Origin: Pseudomonas syringae pv. cilantro
Lineage (GTDB): Bacteria; Pseudomonadota; Gammaproteobacteria; Pseudomonadales; Pseudomonadaceae
Length of the DNA: 64,000 nt
Assembly: GCF_001293775.1 (NCBI RefSeq)
Contig: NZ_LGLN01000024.1
Coordinates: 79,417 to 143,416, forward strand
Direction: 5' to 3'
A model generated the notes under the pieces. It was not told the origin of the DNA and made no database searches. It was given only the letters and a program-made list of their open reading frames with translations. This document shows positions 21,214 to 30,222 of this stretch, piece after piece. Every line of letters starts with the position of its first letter. Position 1 is the stretch's first letter. The position numbers and the translations under genes are program-made.

Positions 21214-22665
21214 ATGCATCAAATGACTCTGGCCGAGATCGCTCGCGGACTCGCCGATAAAAAGTTCTCTTCTGAAGAGCTGACCCGTGTCCTGCTGTCG
21301 CGCATCGCACAGCTCGATCCGCAGCTCAACAGCTTCATCAGCCTCACCGAAGACCTGGCCATCACTCAGGCCCAGGCGGCAGACGCACGCCGCGCCGCCG
21401 GTGAAAACGGCCCGCTGCTCGGCGCCCCGCTGGCGCACAAGGACCTGTTCTGCACGCAGGGCATCCGTACCAGCTGCGGCTCGCTGATGCTCGACAATTT
21501 CAAGGCGCCCTACGACGCCACCGTCGTGTCGCGGCTGGCCTCGGCGGGCACCGTCACGCTGGGCAAGACCAATATGGACGAATTCGCCATGGGGTCGGCC
21601 AACGAATCCAGCCATTACGGCGCGGTGAAAAACCCGTGGAACCTCGAATGCGTGCCCGGCGGCTCTTCTGGCGGTTCGGCTGCGGCTGTCGCTGCCCGCC
21701 TGCTGCCCGCCGCAACCGGTACTGACACCGGCGGCTCGATTCGCCAGCCGGCGGCGCTGACCAACCTCACCGGCCTCAAGCCAACCTATGGCCGCGTCTC
21801 GCGCTGGGGCATGATTGCCTACGCGTCCAGCCTCGATCAGGCCGGCCCCATGGCCCGTACTGCTGAAGACTGTGCCCTGCTGCTGCAAGGTATGGCCGGT
21901 TTCGATCCGCAGGATTCCACCAGCATCGACGAGCCGGTCCCGGACTATTCCGCCAGCCTCAATACCTCGCTCAAGGGCCTGCGTATCGGGGTGCCGAAAG
22001 AATATTTCAGCGCCGGCCTCGACCCGCGCATCGCGCAGCTGGTGCATGAAAGCGTCAAGGAGCTGGAAAAGCTCGGTGCAGTCGTCAAGGAAGTCAGCCT
22101 GCCAAACCTGCAACACGCCATTCCGGCCTATTACGTCATCGCGCCGGCAGAGGCCTCGTCCAACCTGTCGCGCTTCGACGGTGTGCGCTTCGGCTACCGT
22201 TGCGAAGACCCGAAAGACCTGACCGACCTGTACAAGCGCTCACGCGCCGAAGGCTTTGGCCCGGAAGTTCAGCGACGCATCATGGTCGGCGCCTACGCGC
22301 TGTCGGCGGGCTATTACGACGCCTATTACTTGCAGGCGCAGAAAATCCGTCGCCTGATCAAGAACGACTTCATGAGCGCATTCGCCGACGTCGACGTGAT
22401 TCTCGGCCCGACCACGCCCAACCCGGCTTGGAAAATCGGCGCCAAGACCAACGATCCGATTGCCGAATACCTGGAAGACTTCTACACCATTACCGCCAAC
22501 CTGGCGGGCCTGCCGGGCTTGTCGATGCCAGCGGGCTTTGTCGATGGTCTGCCGGTCGGCGTGCAATTGCTCGCCCCGTATTTTCAGGAAGGCCGTCTCT
22601 TGAATGTGGCGCATCAGTATCAGCAAGTCACTGACTGGCACACTCGCGCACCTGAAGGCTTCTGA
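21214..22665 (+). CDS. gatA: Aspartyl/glutamyl-tRNA amidotransferase subunit A
   Basis: The 483-residue amidase releases ammonia from glutamine for GatB. The Ser-cisSer-Lys triad is visible as Lys76 (LAHKDLF), Ser151 in the Gly/Ser-rich GGSSGGS, and Ser175 in [10 protein letters not shown]. Its length is standard. It lies between gatC and gatB with ten bases before the gatB ATG. With gatB it allows Asn-tRNA and/or Gln-tRNA to be made by transamidation. Confidence 0.97.
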   Translation: MHQMTLAEIARGLADKKFSSEELTRVLLSRIAQLDPQLNSFISLTEDLAITQAQAADARRAAGENGPLLGAPLAHKDLFCTQGIRTSCGSLMLDNFKAPYDATVVSRLASAGTVTLGKTNMDEFAMGSANESSHYGAVKNPWNLECVPGGSSGGSAAAVAARLLPAATGTDTGGSIRQPAALTNLTGLKPTYGRVSRWGMIAYASSLDQAGPMARTAEDCALLLQGMAGFDPQDSTSIDEPVPDYSASLNTSLKGLRIGVPKEYFSAGLDPRIAQLVHESVKELEKLGAVVKEVSLPNLQHAIPAYYVIAPAEASSNLSRFDGVRFGYRCEDPKDLTDLYKRSRAEGFGPEVQRRIMVGAYALSAGYYDAYYLQAQKIRRLIKNDFMSAFADVDVILGPTTPNPAWKIGAKTNDPIAEYLEDFYTITANLAGLPGLSMPAGFVDGLPVGVQLLAPYFQEGRLLNVAHQYQQVTDWHTRAPEGF

Positions 22666-22675
22666 GGAGAAACAC

Positions 22676-24121
22676 ATGCAATGGGAAGTCGTCATCGGGC
22701 TGGAGATTCATACCCAGCTTTCGACCCAATCAAAGATTTTTTCCGGCAGCGCCACCACGTTCGGCTCCGAGCCCAACACCCAGGCCAGCCTGGTCGATCT
22801 GGGCATGCCGGGCGTGTTGCCGGTGCTGAACAAGGAGGCCGTACGCATGGCCGTCAAGTTCGGCCTGGCGGTGGACGCCGAAATCGGTCAGCACAACGTG
22901 TTTGCCCGCAAGAACTACTTTTACCCTGACCTGCCCAAGGGTTATCAGATCAGCCAGATGGAATTGCCGATTGTTGGCAAAGGCCACCTGGACATCACCC
23001 TGGAAGACGGCACGGTCAAGCGCATTGGCATCACCCGCGCGCACCTGGAAGAAGACGCAGGCAAGAGCCTGCACGAAGACTTCCAGGGCATGACCGGTAT
23101 CGACCTGAACCGCGCCGGCACGCCGCTGCTGGAGATCATTTCCGAGCCGGACATGCGCAGCGCCAAGGAAGCCGTCGCCTACGTCAAAGCCATCCACGCG
23201 ATCGTCCGTTACCTGGGCATCTGCGACGGCAACATGGCCGAAGGGTCACTGCGCTGCGACTGCAACGTGTCGATTCGCCCTAAAGGCCAGGTCGAGTTCG
23301 GCACCCGCTGCGAGATCAAGAACGTCAACTCGTTCCGCTTCATCGAGAAGGCGATCAACAGCGAAATCCAGCGTCAGATCGATCTGATCGAAGACGGTGG
23401 CAAGGTTATCCAGCAGACGCGTCTGTACGACCCGAACACCAATGAAACCCGCGCCATGCGCAGCAAGGAGGAAGCCAACGACTACCGTTACTTCCCCGAT
23501 CCTGACCTGTTGCCGGTGATCATCGAGGATTCGTTCCTGGAAGAAACCCGCGCCACGCTGCCGGAACTGCCGCCACAGAAACGCGAGCGCTTCCAGAGCC
23601 AGTTCGGCTTGTCGACCTACGACGCCAGCGTGCTGGCTTCGAGCCGCGAGCAGGCCGACTATTTCGAAAAAGTGGTCAGCATCAGCGGCGATGCCAAGCT
23701 GGCGGCCAACTGGGTCATGGTCGAACTGGGCAGCTTGTTGAACAAGCAGGGTGTCGAGATCGAGCAATCGCCAGTCAGCGCCGAGCAACTGGGCGGCATG
23801 CTCAAGCGCATCACCGACAACACCATCTCGGGCAAGATCGCAAAAATGGTCTTCGAAGCGATGGCCAATGGTGAAGGCAGCGCCGATGAAGTCATCGAGA
23901 AACGCGGCCTGAAGCAGGTGACCGACAGCGGTGCCATTGAATCGATGCTCGACGAAGTGCTGGCGGCCAATGCAGAACAGGTCGAACAGTATCGGGCTGC
24001 TGATGAAATCAAGCGCGGCAAGATGTTTGGCTTCTTCGTCGGCCAGGCCATGAAAGCCTCCAAAGGCAAAGCCAACCCGCAGCAGGTCAATGAACTGCTG
24101 AAGGCCAAGCTGGAGGGTTGA
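22676..24121 (+). CDS. gatB: Aspartyl/glutamyl-tRNA amidotransferase subunit B
   Basis: The 481-residue subunit phosphorylates and amidates mischarged Asp-tRNA(Asn) or Glu-tRNA(Gln). The family start [20 protein letters not shown], the [12 protein letters not shown] zinc-type region and the C-terminal YqeY-like helical domain (ending [13 protein letters not shown]) are present. The ATG at 22676 is preceded by GAGGAG, which decides it over an earlier in-frame codon at 22604 inside gatA. It ends the gatCAB operon. Confidence 0.97.
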   Translation: MQWEVVIGLEIHTQLSTQSKIFSGSATTFGSEPNTQASLVDLGMPGVLPVLNKEAVRMAVKFGLAVDAEIGQHNVFARKNYFYPDLPKGYQISQMELPIVGKGHLDITLEDGTVKRIGITRAHLEEDAGKSLHEDFQGMTGIDLNRAGTPLLEIISEPDMRSAKEAVAYVKAIHAIVRYLGICDGNMAEGSLRCDCNVSIRPKGQVEFGTRCEIKNVNSFRFIEKAINSEIQRQIDLIEDGGKVIQQTRLYDPNTNETRAMRSKEEANDYRYFPDPDLLPVIIEDSFLEETRATLPELPPQKRERFQSQFGLSTYDASVLASSREQADYFEKVVSISGDAKLAANWVMVELGSLLNKQGVEIEQSPVSAEQLGGMLKRITDNTISGKIAKMVFEAMANGEGSADEVIEKRGLKQVTDSGAIESMLDEVLAANAEQVEQYRAADEIKRGKMFGFFVGQAMKASKGKANPQQVNELLKAKLEG

Positions 24122-24212
24122 TCGTCCCAAGCGCCGGACTCATCGCCATGCATGAGTCTCTATAGGCCGGGAAAATGGGTCTGAAACCGTAGCACCAAGC
24201 GGACTGCAGATC

Positions 24213-24322
24213 CCTGTGGGAGTGAGACGGGCGACGCTTCGCTTGCTCACGAAGACTATGTCAAAGCGCCCTGTCTCTTGGGGCTGTACCGACCTATTCG
24301 CGAGCAAGCTCGCTCCCACAGG
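24213..24322. repeat. REPIN: two inverted REP elements
   Basis: Two REP sequences face each other over 110 bases. The right copy reads CGCGAGCAAGCTCGCTCCCACAGG in its key part (24299-24322); the left begins CCTGTGGGAG at 24213. The left stem is GTGAG (24222-24226) with CTCAC (24246-24250), whereas the right stem is GCGAG with CTCGC, a compensatory change. The left copy carries 15 extra bases (24227-24241). The element fills most of the 284-base gap between gatB and the RlpA-like gene. No other feature is visible in that gap. Confidence 0.75.
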
Positions 24323-24405
24323 TTTTGTATATAACGCAGAGCATTGGCACGAGCGTCAGGTAGATCTTGCAGAACTCAACCCCACTGGCACCCAGGACCC
24401 CATCC

Positions 24406-24774
24406 ATGCGCCGACTTCTTCTTGCCAGCAGCCTGCTGACCTTGCTGGCTGGCTGCGCCAATCACATCATTGACCCTCACGGTTATGATGAAACCGGCAC
24501 CGCCGCCTATTACGGCGCTCGCCATCACGGCAATCGCACTGCCAGCGGCGAATCCTTCAATCAAAATGCCCTGACCGCCGCCCACCGGCAATTACCTTTC
24601 GGGACGCGGGTCAAGGTGACCAACCTCGACAATCAGCGAACGGTCGTCGTGCGCATCAACGACCGAGGGCCGCACACGCGTGGCCGATTGATCGATGTCT
24701 CTCGCGAAGCAGCCGAACAACTGGGTATGCTGCGCAGCGGCACTGCGCCCGTTCGCGTTCAGGCCCTCGACTAA
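24406..24774 (+). CDS. RlpA-like septal ring lipoprotein, short form
   Basis: The 122-residue protein has a lipoprotein signal with lipobox LLAGC and lipidated Cys17, then a single double-psi beta-barrel domain. The conserved GTAAYYGARHHGNRTASGE, FGTRVKVTNL and RINDRGPH segments are those of RlpA, which in P. aeruginosa cleaves naked glycan strands at the septum. It lacks the C-terminal SPOR domain of full RlpA, so septal targeting through SPOR is not expected. The ATG at 24406 starts the signal peptide. Confidence 0.88.
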   Translation: MRRLLLASSLLTLLAGCANHIIDPHGYDETGTAAYYGARHHGNRTASGESFNQNALTAAHRQLPFGTRVKVTNLDNQRTVVVRINDRGPHTRGRLIDVSREAAEQLGMLRSGTAPVRVQALD

Positions 24775-24827
24775 GGACACACGGTATTCTCCAGCTATCG
24801 GCCCTGCCCGCTCCCGCCCTCATTCAA

Positions 24828-25859
24828 ATGTTCGGCGGCTTTCTTCTGCTGCTGATCGGGGCGGAGTTGTCGGTGCGCGCGGCGGTGCACCTGGCCGCGA
24901 TCTTCAAGGTCAGACCGTTGATCATCGGCCTGACTGTCGTGGCGATGGGCACCAGCGCTCCGCAAATGGCCGTCAGCCTGCAAGCTGCCTTCTCGGACAA
25001 CACCGACATCGCAGTGGGCAGCGTTATCGGCGGCAACATCTTCAACGTGCTGGTGATCCTTGGCCTGTGCGCATTGATCATTCCGTTGCGGGTGGCGCGA
25101 CAAGTGCTGCACATCGACATACCGTTGATGATCGGCGCCTGCCTGCTGGCGATCGGCCTGTCGTGGAACGGCGAGTTCAGCACGTTCGACGGCGTCGTGC
25201 TGCTGGCCGGATTGCTGGTTTGCCTGTTCATCATCGTGCGTCAGGGCGGTCATGGTCCGCGCCACGGCCAGGCCGACATCACGGACAAGCCCCGCACCCT
25301 TACGCGCATGCTCATGCTCGCCGCCGGCTTGCTGATGCTGACCGCTGGCGGGCATCTGCTGGTCAATGCCTCGGTAGTGATCGCCCTCCATCTGGGGCTT
25401 TCCGAGCGCATTATCGGCCTGACCGTGATCGCTATCGGCACCTCGCTGCCCGCACTGATGGCCTCGCTGATCGCCGCACTGCGCGGCGAACGCGACATCG
25501 CGGTCGGTAACGTGATTGGCAGCAACCTGTTCAACCTGCTCGGGGTACTCGGCGTGACCGCTCTGGTGGCCCCCATGCCGCTGACGATCTCGCCCAATGC
25601 GCTGGTTTTCGATCTGCCGGTGATGCTGGGCGTGGCATTGCTGTGCGTGCCGCTGTTTTATTCCGGCTACCGGATAGACCGCATCGAAGGCTTGCTGCTG
25701 CTGGCGTTGTACCTGACCTACGGCTTGCATATCGTGTCGATCAGCACCGGCATGGCATTGGCTGAAAGGCTTGAAGGCTGGATGCTCACGCTGGTTCTGC
25801 CGCTATTGGGCATCATCGTCGCCTGGGGCACCATTCGTGCGTGGCGGCGCCAGCACTGA
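24828..25859 (+). CDS. CaCA-family (YrbG-like) cation antiporter, atypical ion site
   Basis: The 343-residue membrane protein has about ten hydrophobic segments and the two internal alpha repeats of the CaCA family. Repeat 1 reads GTSAPQMAVS, then GSVIGGNIFN; repeat 2 reads GTSLPALMAS, then GNVIGSNLFN. The usual Glu of GTSxPE, which coordinates Ca2+ and Na+, is Gln in repeat 1 and Ala in repeat 2. The substrate is therefore unclear. The ATG at 24828 leaves the N-terminus shorter than YrbG and has no clear ribosome binding site; no other ATG, GTG or TTG lies upstream in frame up to rlpA. It is separated from the RlpA gene by 53 bases. Confidence 0.85.
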   Translation: MFGGFLLLLIGAELSVRAAVHLAAIFKVRPLIIGLTVVAMGTSAPQMAVSLQAAFSDNTDIAVGSVIGGNIFNVLVILGLCALIIPLRVARQVLHIDIPLMIGACLLAIGLSWNGEFSTFDGVVLLAGLLVCLFIIVRQGGHGPRHGQADITDKPRTLTRMLMLAAGLLMLTAGGHLLVNASVVIALHLGLSERIIGLTVIAIGTSLPALMASLIAALRGERDIAVGNVIGSNLFNLLGVLGVTALVAPMPLTISPNALVFDLPVMLGVALLCVPLFYSGYRIDRIEGLLLLALYLTYGLHIVSISTGMALAERLEGWMLTLVLPLLGIIVAWGTIRAWRRQH

Positions 25860-25891
25860 TTTCAATCCGTAGTGATCAGAGGAGAAACGCC

Positions 25892-26275
25892 ATGACCGAC
25901 AACACGATCAGCGAAGGCGAGCAGATTCGTCGCCAGGTGATGGGCGATGTCTACGTCGACCGTGCGCTGGGCAACGCCACCGATTTCAGCCAGCCCTTGC
26001 AGGATTTCGTCAACGAACACGCGTGGGGCAGCGTCTGGAGTCGTGAGGGTTTGCCGCTGAAAACCCGCAGCCTGATCACCCTGGCCACCCTCACCGCGCT
26101 CAAATGCCCGCAAGAATTGAAAGGCCATGTGCGGGGCGCACTGAACAACGGTTGCACCGTCGAAGAAATTCGTGAAGCGCTGCTGCATTGCGCGGTATAC
26201 GCCGGAGTGCCTGCGGCCATCGATGCATTTCGTGCCGCTCAGGAAGTGATCGACAGCTACGTGAAACCGGACTAG
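25892..26275 (+). CDS. Carboxymuconolactone decarboxylase family protein
   Basis: The 127-residue protein is an all-helical AhpD/CMD-fold protein. It resembles 4-carboxymuconolactone decarboxylase (PcaC) through LKTRSLITLATLTALKCPQE, LKGHVRGALNNGCT and EEIREALLHCAVYAGVPAA. No other beta-ketoadipate genes are near, so the decarboxylase activity is not certain. The ATG at 25892 follows GAGGAG. Its TAG stop overlaps the TAG of the convergent AEC gene in the palindrome CTAG. Confidence 0.85.
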   Translation: MTDNTISEGEQIRRQVMGDVYVDRALGNATDFSQPLQDFVNEHAWGSVWSREGLPLKTRSLITLATLTALKCPQELKGHVRGALNNGCTVEEIREALLHCAVYAGVPAAIDAFRAAQEVIDSYVKPD

Positions 26276-27213
26276 ATCCAGCCGCCCCATTGCAGAATGA
26301 AAATGCCCACATTGGTGGTGACGGCGGCGGCCAGCGTGGTGATCACGATGATTGCAGCCGCCAGTTCGTAATTGCCGTCCGCCGTGCGCGCCATGATGTA
26401 GCTGGCGGCGGCGGTCGGGCTGCCGAAATACAGAAACAGAATTCCCAGCTCCGCACCGCGAAAGCCGGCCAGCCAGGCGGCCAGCGTGCAAAGCACTGGC
26501 AACGCGACCATTTTCATGACGCTGGCACTGACGGCCAGCTTGCCGCTCTTGCGCAATGACGCCAGCGACAGCGTGCCGCCAATACAGATCAGCGCCAACG
26601 GCAGGGTCATCTGTGCCAGATAGCTGCCGGACGTCTCCAGCCATTTGGGCAAACCGATACTGAAATACGCGAAGGGCGAGGCCACGATCACACTGATGAT
26701 CAGCGGGTTGGCCAGCACGCTCTTGAAAATGCTCCACGGGTCGGACTTGATCACCGGGCTGTAGACCGCCAGCACCACGGTCGAGAGCGTGTTATAGAAC
26801 ACGATAACCAGTGCCGCGAGAATGGCACCCAGCGAAATGCCGTAAGAGCCATACATGCTGGCCGCCAGTGCCAGACCGATCACGCCGTTATTGCCGCGAA
26901 ACGCGCCCTGAACGTAGATCCCCCGCTCTGCATACGGGCAGCGCCATACGGCCCAGAGCCAGGCGAACGCGAAACTCAGCAGCGTCGCCACGCTGAAGAA
27001 AATCAGCAGTTTGGGCTGCAGTGCGCTGCGCAGATCGGCGTGAATGATGCCCAGAAACAGCAGCGCGGGCATGGTGACGTTGAACACCAGCCCCGAGGCC
27101 GCCACGATGAACCCGTCGTTGATCGCGCCGATGCGCCTGAGCAACACGCCCAGGAACAGCATGGCGAACACCGGGGCGGTGATGTTCAGGGTTTCGAGAA
27201 AGATAGCCAACAT
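26272..27213 (-). CDS. AEC-family transporter (auxin efflux carrier type)
   Basis: The 313-residue protein is strongly hydrophobic with about ten membrane segments and the AEC family's N-terminal APVFAMLFLGVLLRRIGAI and ALICIGGTLSL segments. AEC carriers export organic anions such as malate or malonate, but the substrate here is unknown. I chose ATG at 27213 (MLAIFLETLN); further in-frame starts up to 27276 lack better support. It is convergent with the CMD gene and lies downstream of phoD. Confidence 0.88.
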   Translation of the reverse strand: MLAIFLETLNITAPVFAMLFLGVLLRRIGAINDGFIVAASGLVFNVTMPALLFLGIIHADLRSALQPKLLIFFSVATLLSFAFAWLWAVWRCPYAERGIYVQGAFRGNNGVIGLALAASMYGSYGISLGAILAALVIVFYNTLSTVVLAVYSPVIKSDPWSIFKSVLANPLIISVIVASPFAYFSIGLPKWLETSGSYLAQMTLPLALICIGGTLSLASLRKSGKLAVSASVMKMVALPVLCTLAAWLAGFRGAELGILFLYFGSPTAAASYIMARTADGNYELAAAIIVITTLAAAVTTNVGIFILQWGGWI

Positions 27214-27236
27214 GCAACGCACCCGATCCATCATTA

Positions 27237-27270
27237 GGTGGCTAATGATAAGCCACCCATGCCGGGCATG
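27237..27270. terminator. Two adjacent hairpins between phoD and the AEC gene
   Basis: GGTGGCT-N7-AGCCACC (27237-27257) is followed directly by CATGCC-G-GGCATG (27258-27270). On the minus strand they lie after the phoD stop and before the AEC start, so they may end phoD transcription or structure the AEC leader. There is no U-run, so the terminator label is tentative. Confidence 0.35.
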
Positions 27271-27317
27271 TTGCAAGGATTTTCAGGAAAGCCTGCGAAG
27301 CGTCAGCCCTTTGCCTG

Positions 27318-28901
27318 TCAGACGATTCGATTGACCTCTTTCACCGGCTGCAACTTGCGCTCGAACACCGACACGCCGTCCAGATCGCGCAGAGCGACCG
27401 TCATCTCACCGCTCTGCCCATCGATATTCACTTCGCCGAAGAACTGATAACCCGCAAACGGCGAGGTGTTCTGCGCAGGCGGCGCTTTCTGGAACACCAG
27501 CTCGGGGCCGAACGTCTTGTCCAGCACATTGGGGCCATAACTGCCCGCATTCAGCGGCCCGGCCACAAACTCCCAGAACGGATCGAAATCCTGAAACACC
27601 GCCCGATCCGGCTGATAGTGGTGCGCAGCGCAGTAATGCACATCGGCGGTCAGCCACACGCAATCGCGAATTTTCTGCTCACGCAGATACCCCAGCAACT
27701 CGGCAACCTCCAGTTCACGCCCCAGCGCCGGACCATCATTGCCATTGGCGATGGCCTCCCAACGCGCAACACCGGGGCTCACCTCGCCATCCGGTACGCC
27801 CAGACCAATGGGCATGTCGGCGGCGATCACTTTCCACTGCGCGCGCGACCCGTTGAGCTCGCGCTTGAGCCAGTCCAGTTGTTCGCGGCCCATGAAGGCA
27901 GTGGTCGGACCGGGCTTGTCGGCCAGATTGGCATCGTTGCCGTCGCGATAACTCCGCATGTCGAGGACGAACACGTCGAGCATCGGCCCATAAGGAATCT
28001 TGCGATAAATGCGCCCGCCGTTATCCGCTGCCTGCAAGCGCAGCGGCGCGTACTCCAGATACGCCTGACGTGCGCGGGAAGACAACAGCTGGATGTCCTT
28101 GACCTTGTAGCGGTCATCGAGCTGCTTGCTCGGCGACCAGTTGTTGGTCACCTCGTGGTCATCCCACTGCCAGATCTGCGGCACTTCGGCGCTGAAACGG
28201 CGCAGGTTTTCATCCATCAGGTTGTAGCGGTAATTGCCGCGGTATTCGTCGAGCGTCTCGGCCACCTTGCTTTTCGCCTCGGTGGTGATGTTGCGCCAGA
28301 TCCGCCCGCCTTCTGTGGTGAGCTGCTCGGGCACCGGGCTGTCGGCGTAAATGGTGTCGCCGCTGTGGATAAAGAAGTCCGGAAGGCGCAGGCGCATGGC
28401 TTCGTAAATACGCATGCCGCCGATGTCGGGGTTGATACCGTAACCTTGCCCGACCGTATCGCCGCTCCAGACAAAGCGGATGTCCCGACGCTCTTGTGGC
28501 GTGCTGCGCAAATGACCGAACCAGGGTTCGCTGGCGACACCGCTTTGGGCATCCTCGAACGAAACACGGTAGAAAATCGCCTGATCGACCGGCAATCCGC
28601 TCAGCTCGACGCGCGCCGTGAAGTCAGTGCGCTGGTCCGCCAGCGCCGAGACCACACGTCGTGGCTGGGTAAACATGCTGCGCGTGTCCCACTCGACCAC
28701 CATGCGCGAAGGCCGGTCGCTGCGGCTCCAGACGATCGCCTTGTCGCCGAACACATCGCCGGACTGGACACCATCAGTCATTTTTGGACGGTCCTGCACC
28801 GAGGCGATGACCGCCGGCGCAACACCCGGTAATAGCAGACCGGCCCCCACGGCTCCGACGGCCTGGATGACACGGCGACGCTTGAGATCGAACTGGCTCA
28901 C
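27318..28901 (-). CDS. phoD: PhoD-type alkaline phosphatase, Tat-exported
   Basis: The 527-residue protein starts with a twin-arginine-type signal: KRRRVIQ at residues 7-13, then a hydrophobic segment AVGAVGAGLLLPGVAP. The mature part has PhoD-family metallophosphatase motifs: WSGDTVGQGYG, FFIHSGDTIYAD, QIWQWDDHEVTNNW and WLTADVHYCAAHHYQP. PhoD enzymes are Ca2+/Fe3+ phosphodiesterases or monoesterases acting outside the inner membrane. The GTG at 28901 has GAGGGG seven bases before it and gives the shortest N-region. A single CTGTCAC sequence upstream is not enough to call a Pho box. Confidence 0.9.
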   Translation of the reverse strand: MSQFDLKRRRVIQAVGAVGAGLLLPGVAPAVIASVQDRPKMTDGVQSGDVFGDKAIVWSRSDRPSRMVVEWDTRSMFTQPRRVVSALADQRTDFTARVELSGLPVDQAIFYRVSFEDAQSGVASEPWFGHLRSTPQERRDIRFVWSGDTVGQGYGINPDIGGMRIYEAMRLRLPDFFIHSGDTIYADSPVPEQLTTEGGRIWRNITTEAKSKVAETLDEYRGNYRYNLMDENLRRFSAEVPQIWQWDDHEVTNNWSPSKQLDDRYKVKDIQLLSSRARQAYLEYAPLRLQAADNGGRIYRKIPYGPMLDVFVLDMRSYRDGNDANLADKPGPTTAFMGREQLDWLKRELNGSRAQWKVIAADMPIGLGVPDGEVSPGVARWEAIANGNDGPALGRELEVAELLGYLREQKIRDCVWLTADVHYCAAHHYQPDRAVFQDFDPFWEFVAGPLNAGSYGPNVLDKTFGPELVFQKAPPAQNTSPFAGYQFFGEVNIDGQSGEMTVALRDLDGVSVFERKLQPVKEVNRIV

Positions 28902-29063
28902 GGTTATCCCCTCGCTGACAGGCAAAACAGCAACCTAGCAGGACAATGTTGGCGCTGTGTGACAGCGCTGCCGGATATTCAGCGGATCAGGAAGACTCAA
29001 AAACCGTGCACAGCCGGTAACTGCTAAACTCCCGCGCCTTTATTCCAGCCCGAGACGCTTTGC

Positions 29064-30080
29064 ATGTCTTCTTTGAATCAGGCGCTCAGCGTCGCCCTCG
29101 ATAACCGTGAATCGTTGCTTGCCGAGCTGCATCGGCAAGGCACCGACTGCTATCGCCTGTTTCATGGCAGCCAGGAGGGCGCCAGCGGCCTGACTATCGA
29201 CCGCTATGGCCCGCAATTGCTGGTGCAGAGTTTTCACACCTGCCTTGAGCGCGACGCGCTGCTGGAACTGCATGCGCAGGTCAACGTGCACCTGGGCCTG
29301 GAGACGCTGCTGGTCTACAACGACCGCTCGCAAGGCAACTCGCGGGTAGATCGCCAGGACGCTGTTTACAAGGCCGACGAAGCGGCCCTGGCCGACCATG
29401 TCGGTCACGAGTGGGGGCTCAATTATCGGGTGCGCGGGCGGCATGCCGGGCAGGACCCGCTGCTGTTTCTCGACCTGCGCAACACGCGCGGCTGGGTCAA
29501 GCAGCACAGCGCGGGCAAGAGCGTGCTGAACCTGTTCGCCTACACCTGCGGCGTCGGTCTCAGCGCCGCAGCCGGTGGCGCGAGCGAAGTCTGCAATCTG
29601 GATTTTGCCGAGGGCAATCTCGCCGTGGGCCGCGAAAACGGTGCGCTTAACCCGCAGCTGCCGGCCATGCAATTCATCCAGTCGGATTACTTCCCGGCCA
29701 TCCGCCAACTCGCCGGCCTGCCGGTCGCCGCCCGCCGCAGCCAGAAGCTGCCCAGCCATGTAAAGCTCGATCAGCGTCAATACGATCTGGTTCTGCTCGA
29801 CCCGCCCGCCTGGGCAAAAAGCGCGTTCGGCACCGTCGATCTGTTGCGCGATTATCAGAGCCTGCTCAAGCCTGCACTGCTGACCACGGCAGACGATGGC
29901 GTGCTGATCTGCTGCAATAATCTGGCGAAGGTCAGCATGCAGGACTGGCGCGAGCAGGTCCTGCGCTGCGCCAGCAAGGCGGGTCGTCCGGTACGGGACT
30001 GGCAAATGATGCACCCCGCCGCAGACTTCCCGTCGAAGGACGGCCAACCGCCATTGAAAACCCTGATTCTGCAACTCTGA
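29064..30080 (+). CDS. RlmI/RlmK-like SAM-dependent methyltransferase
   Basis: The 338-residue protein has the Rossmann SAM motif VLNLFAYTCGVGLSAAAG and the catalytic-region motif VLLDPPAWAKS of class I rRNA cytosine/guanine methyltransferases (COG1092). The N-terminal region (GLTIDRYGPQLLVQSF) matches the RlmI/RlmK family's linker domain, but the N-terminal PUA domain of full RlmI is absent. Its likely target is a ribosomal RNA base; the exact site is unknown. It is divergent from phoD and stands alone. Confidence 0.85.
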   Translation: MSSLNQALSVALDNRESLLAELHRQGTDCYRLFHGSQEGASGLTIDRYGPQLLVQSFHTCLERDALLELHAQVNVHLGLETLLVYNDRSQGNSRVDRQDAVYKADEAALADHVGHEWGLNYRVRGRHAGQDPLLFLDLRNTRGWVKQHSAGKSVLNLFAYTCGVGLSAAAGGASEVCNLDFAEGNLAVGRENGALNPQLPAMQFIQSDYFPAIRQLAGLPVAARRSQKLPSHVKLDQRQYDLVLLDPPAWAKSAFGTVDLLRDYQSLLKPALLTTADDGVLICCNNLAKVSMQDWREQVLRCASKAGRPVRDWQMMHPAADFPSKDGQPPLKTLILQL

Positions 30081-30095
30081 TCAGCCGGGTCCATC

Positions 30096-30116
30096 CAGCG
30101 GCCTGATCAGCCGCTG
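30096..30116 (+). terminator. Hairpin after the methyltransferase gene
   Basis: The inverted repeat CAGCGGC-N7-GCCGCTG lies 15 bases beyond the methyltransferase stop. Its position suits a terminator, but only a weak T content follows (acttacat), so the call is tentative. Confidence 0.4.
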
Positions 30117-30222
30117 ACTTACATGATGAAAATTCCTACACACCGGAGCGGCATCGCCTTAGGAACCGAACAGGCATGCCATACTCCAAGGACCTCCAAA
30201 AGAGAGAGAGACGTCGCTGCCC

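Noticed and set aside
28940..28990. Pho box upstream of phoD
   Set aside because: Only one CTGTCAC half-site occurs on the minus strand, inside a GCGCTGT palindrome (28952-28968). A Pho box needs two direct repeats 11 bases apart.
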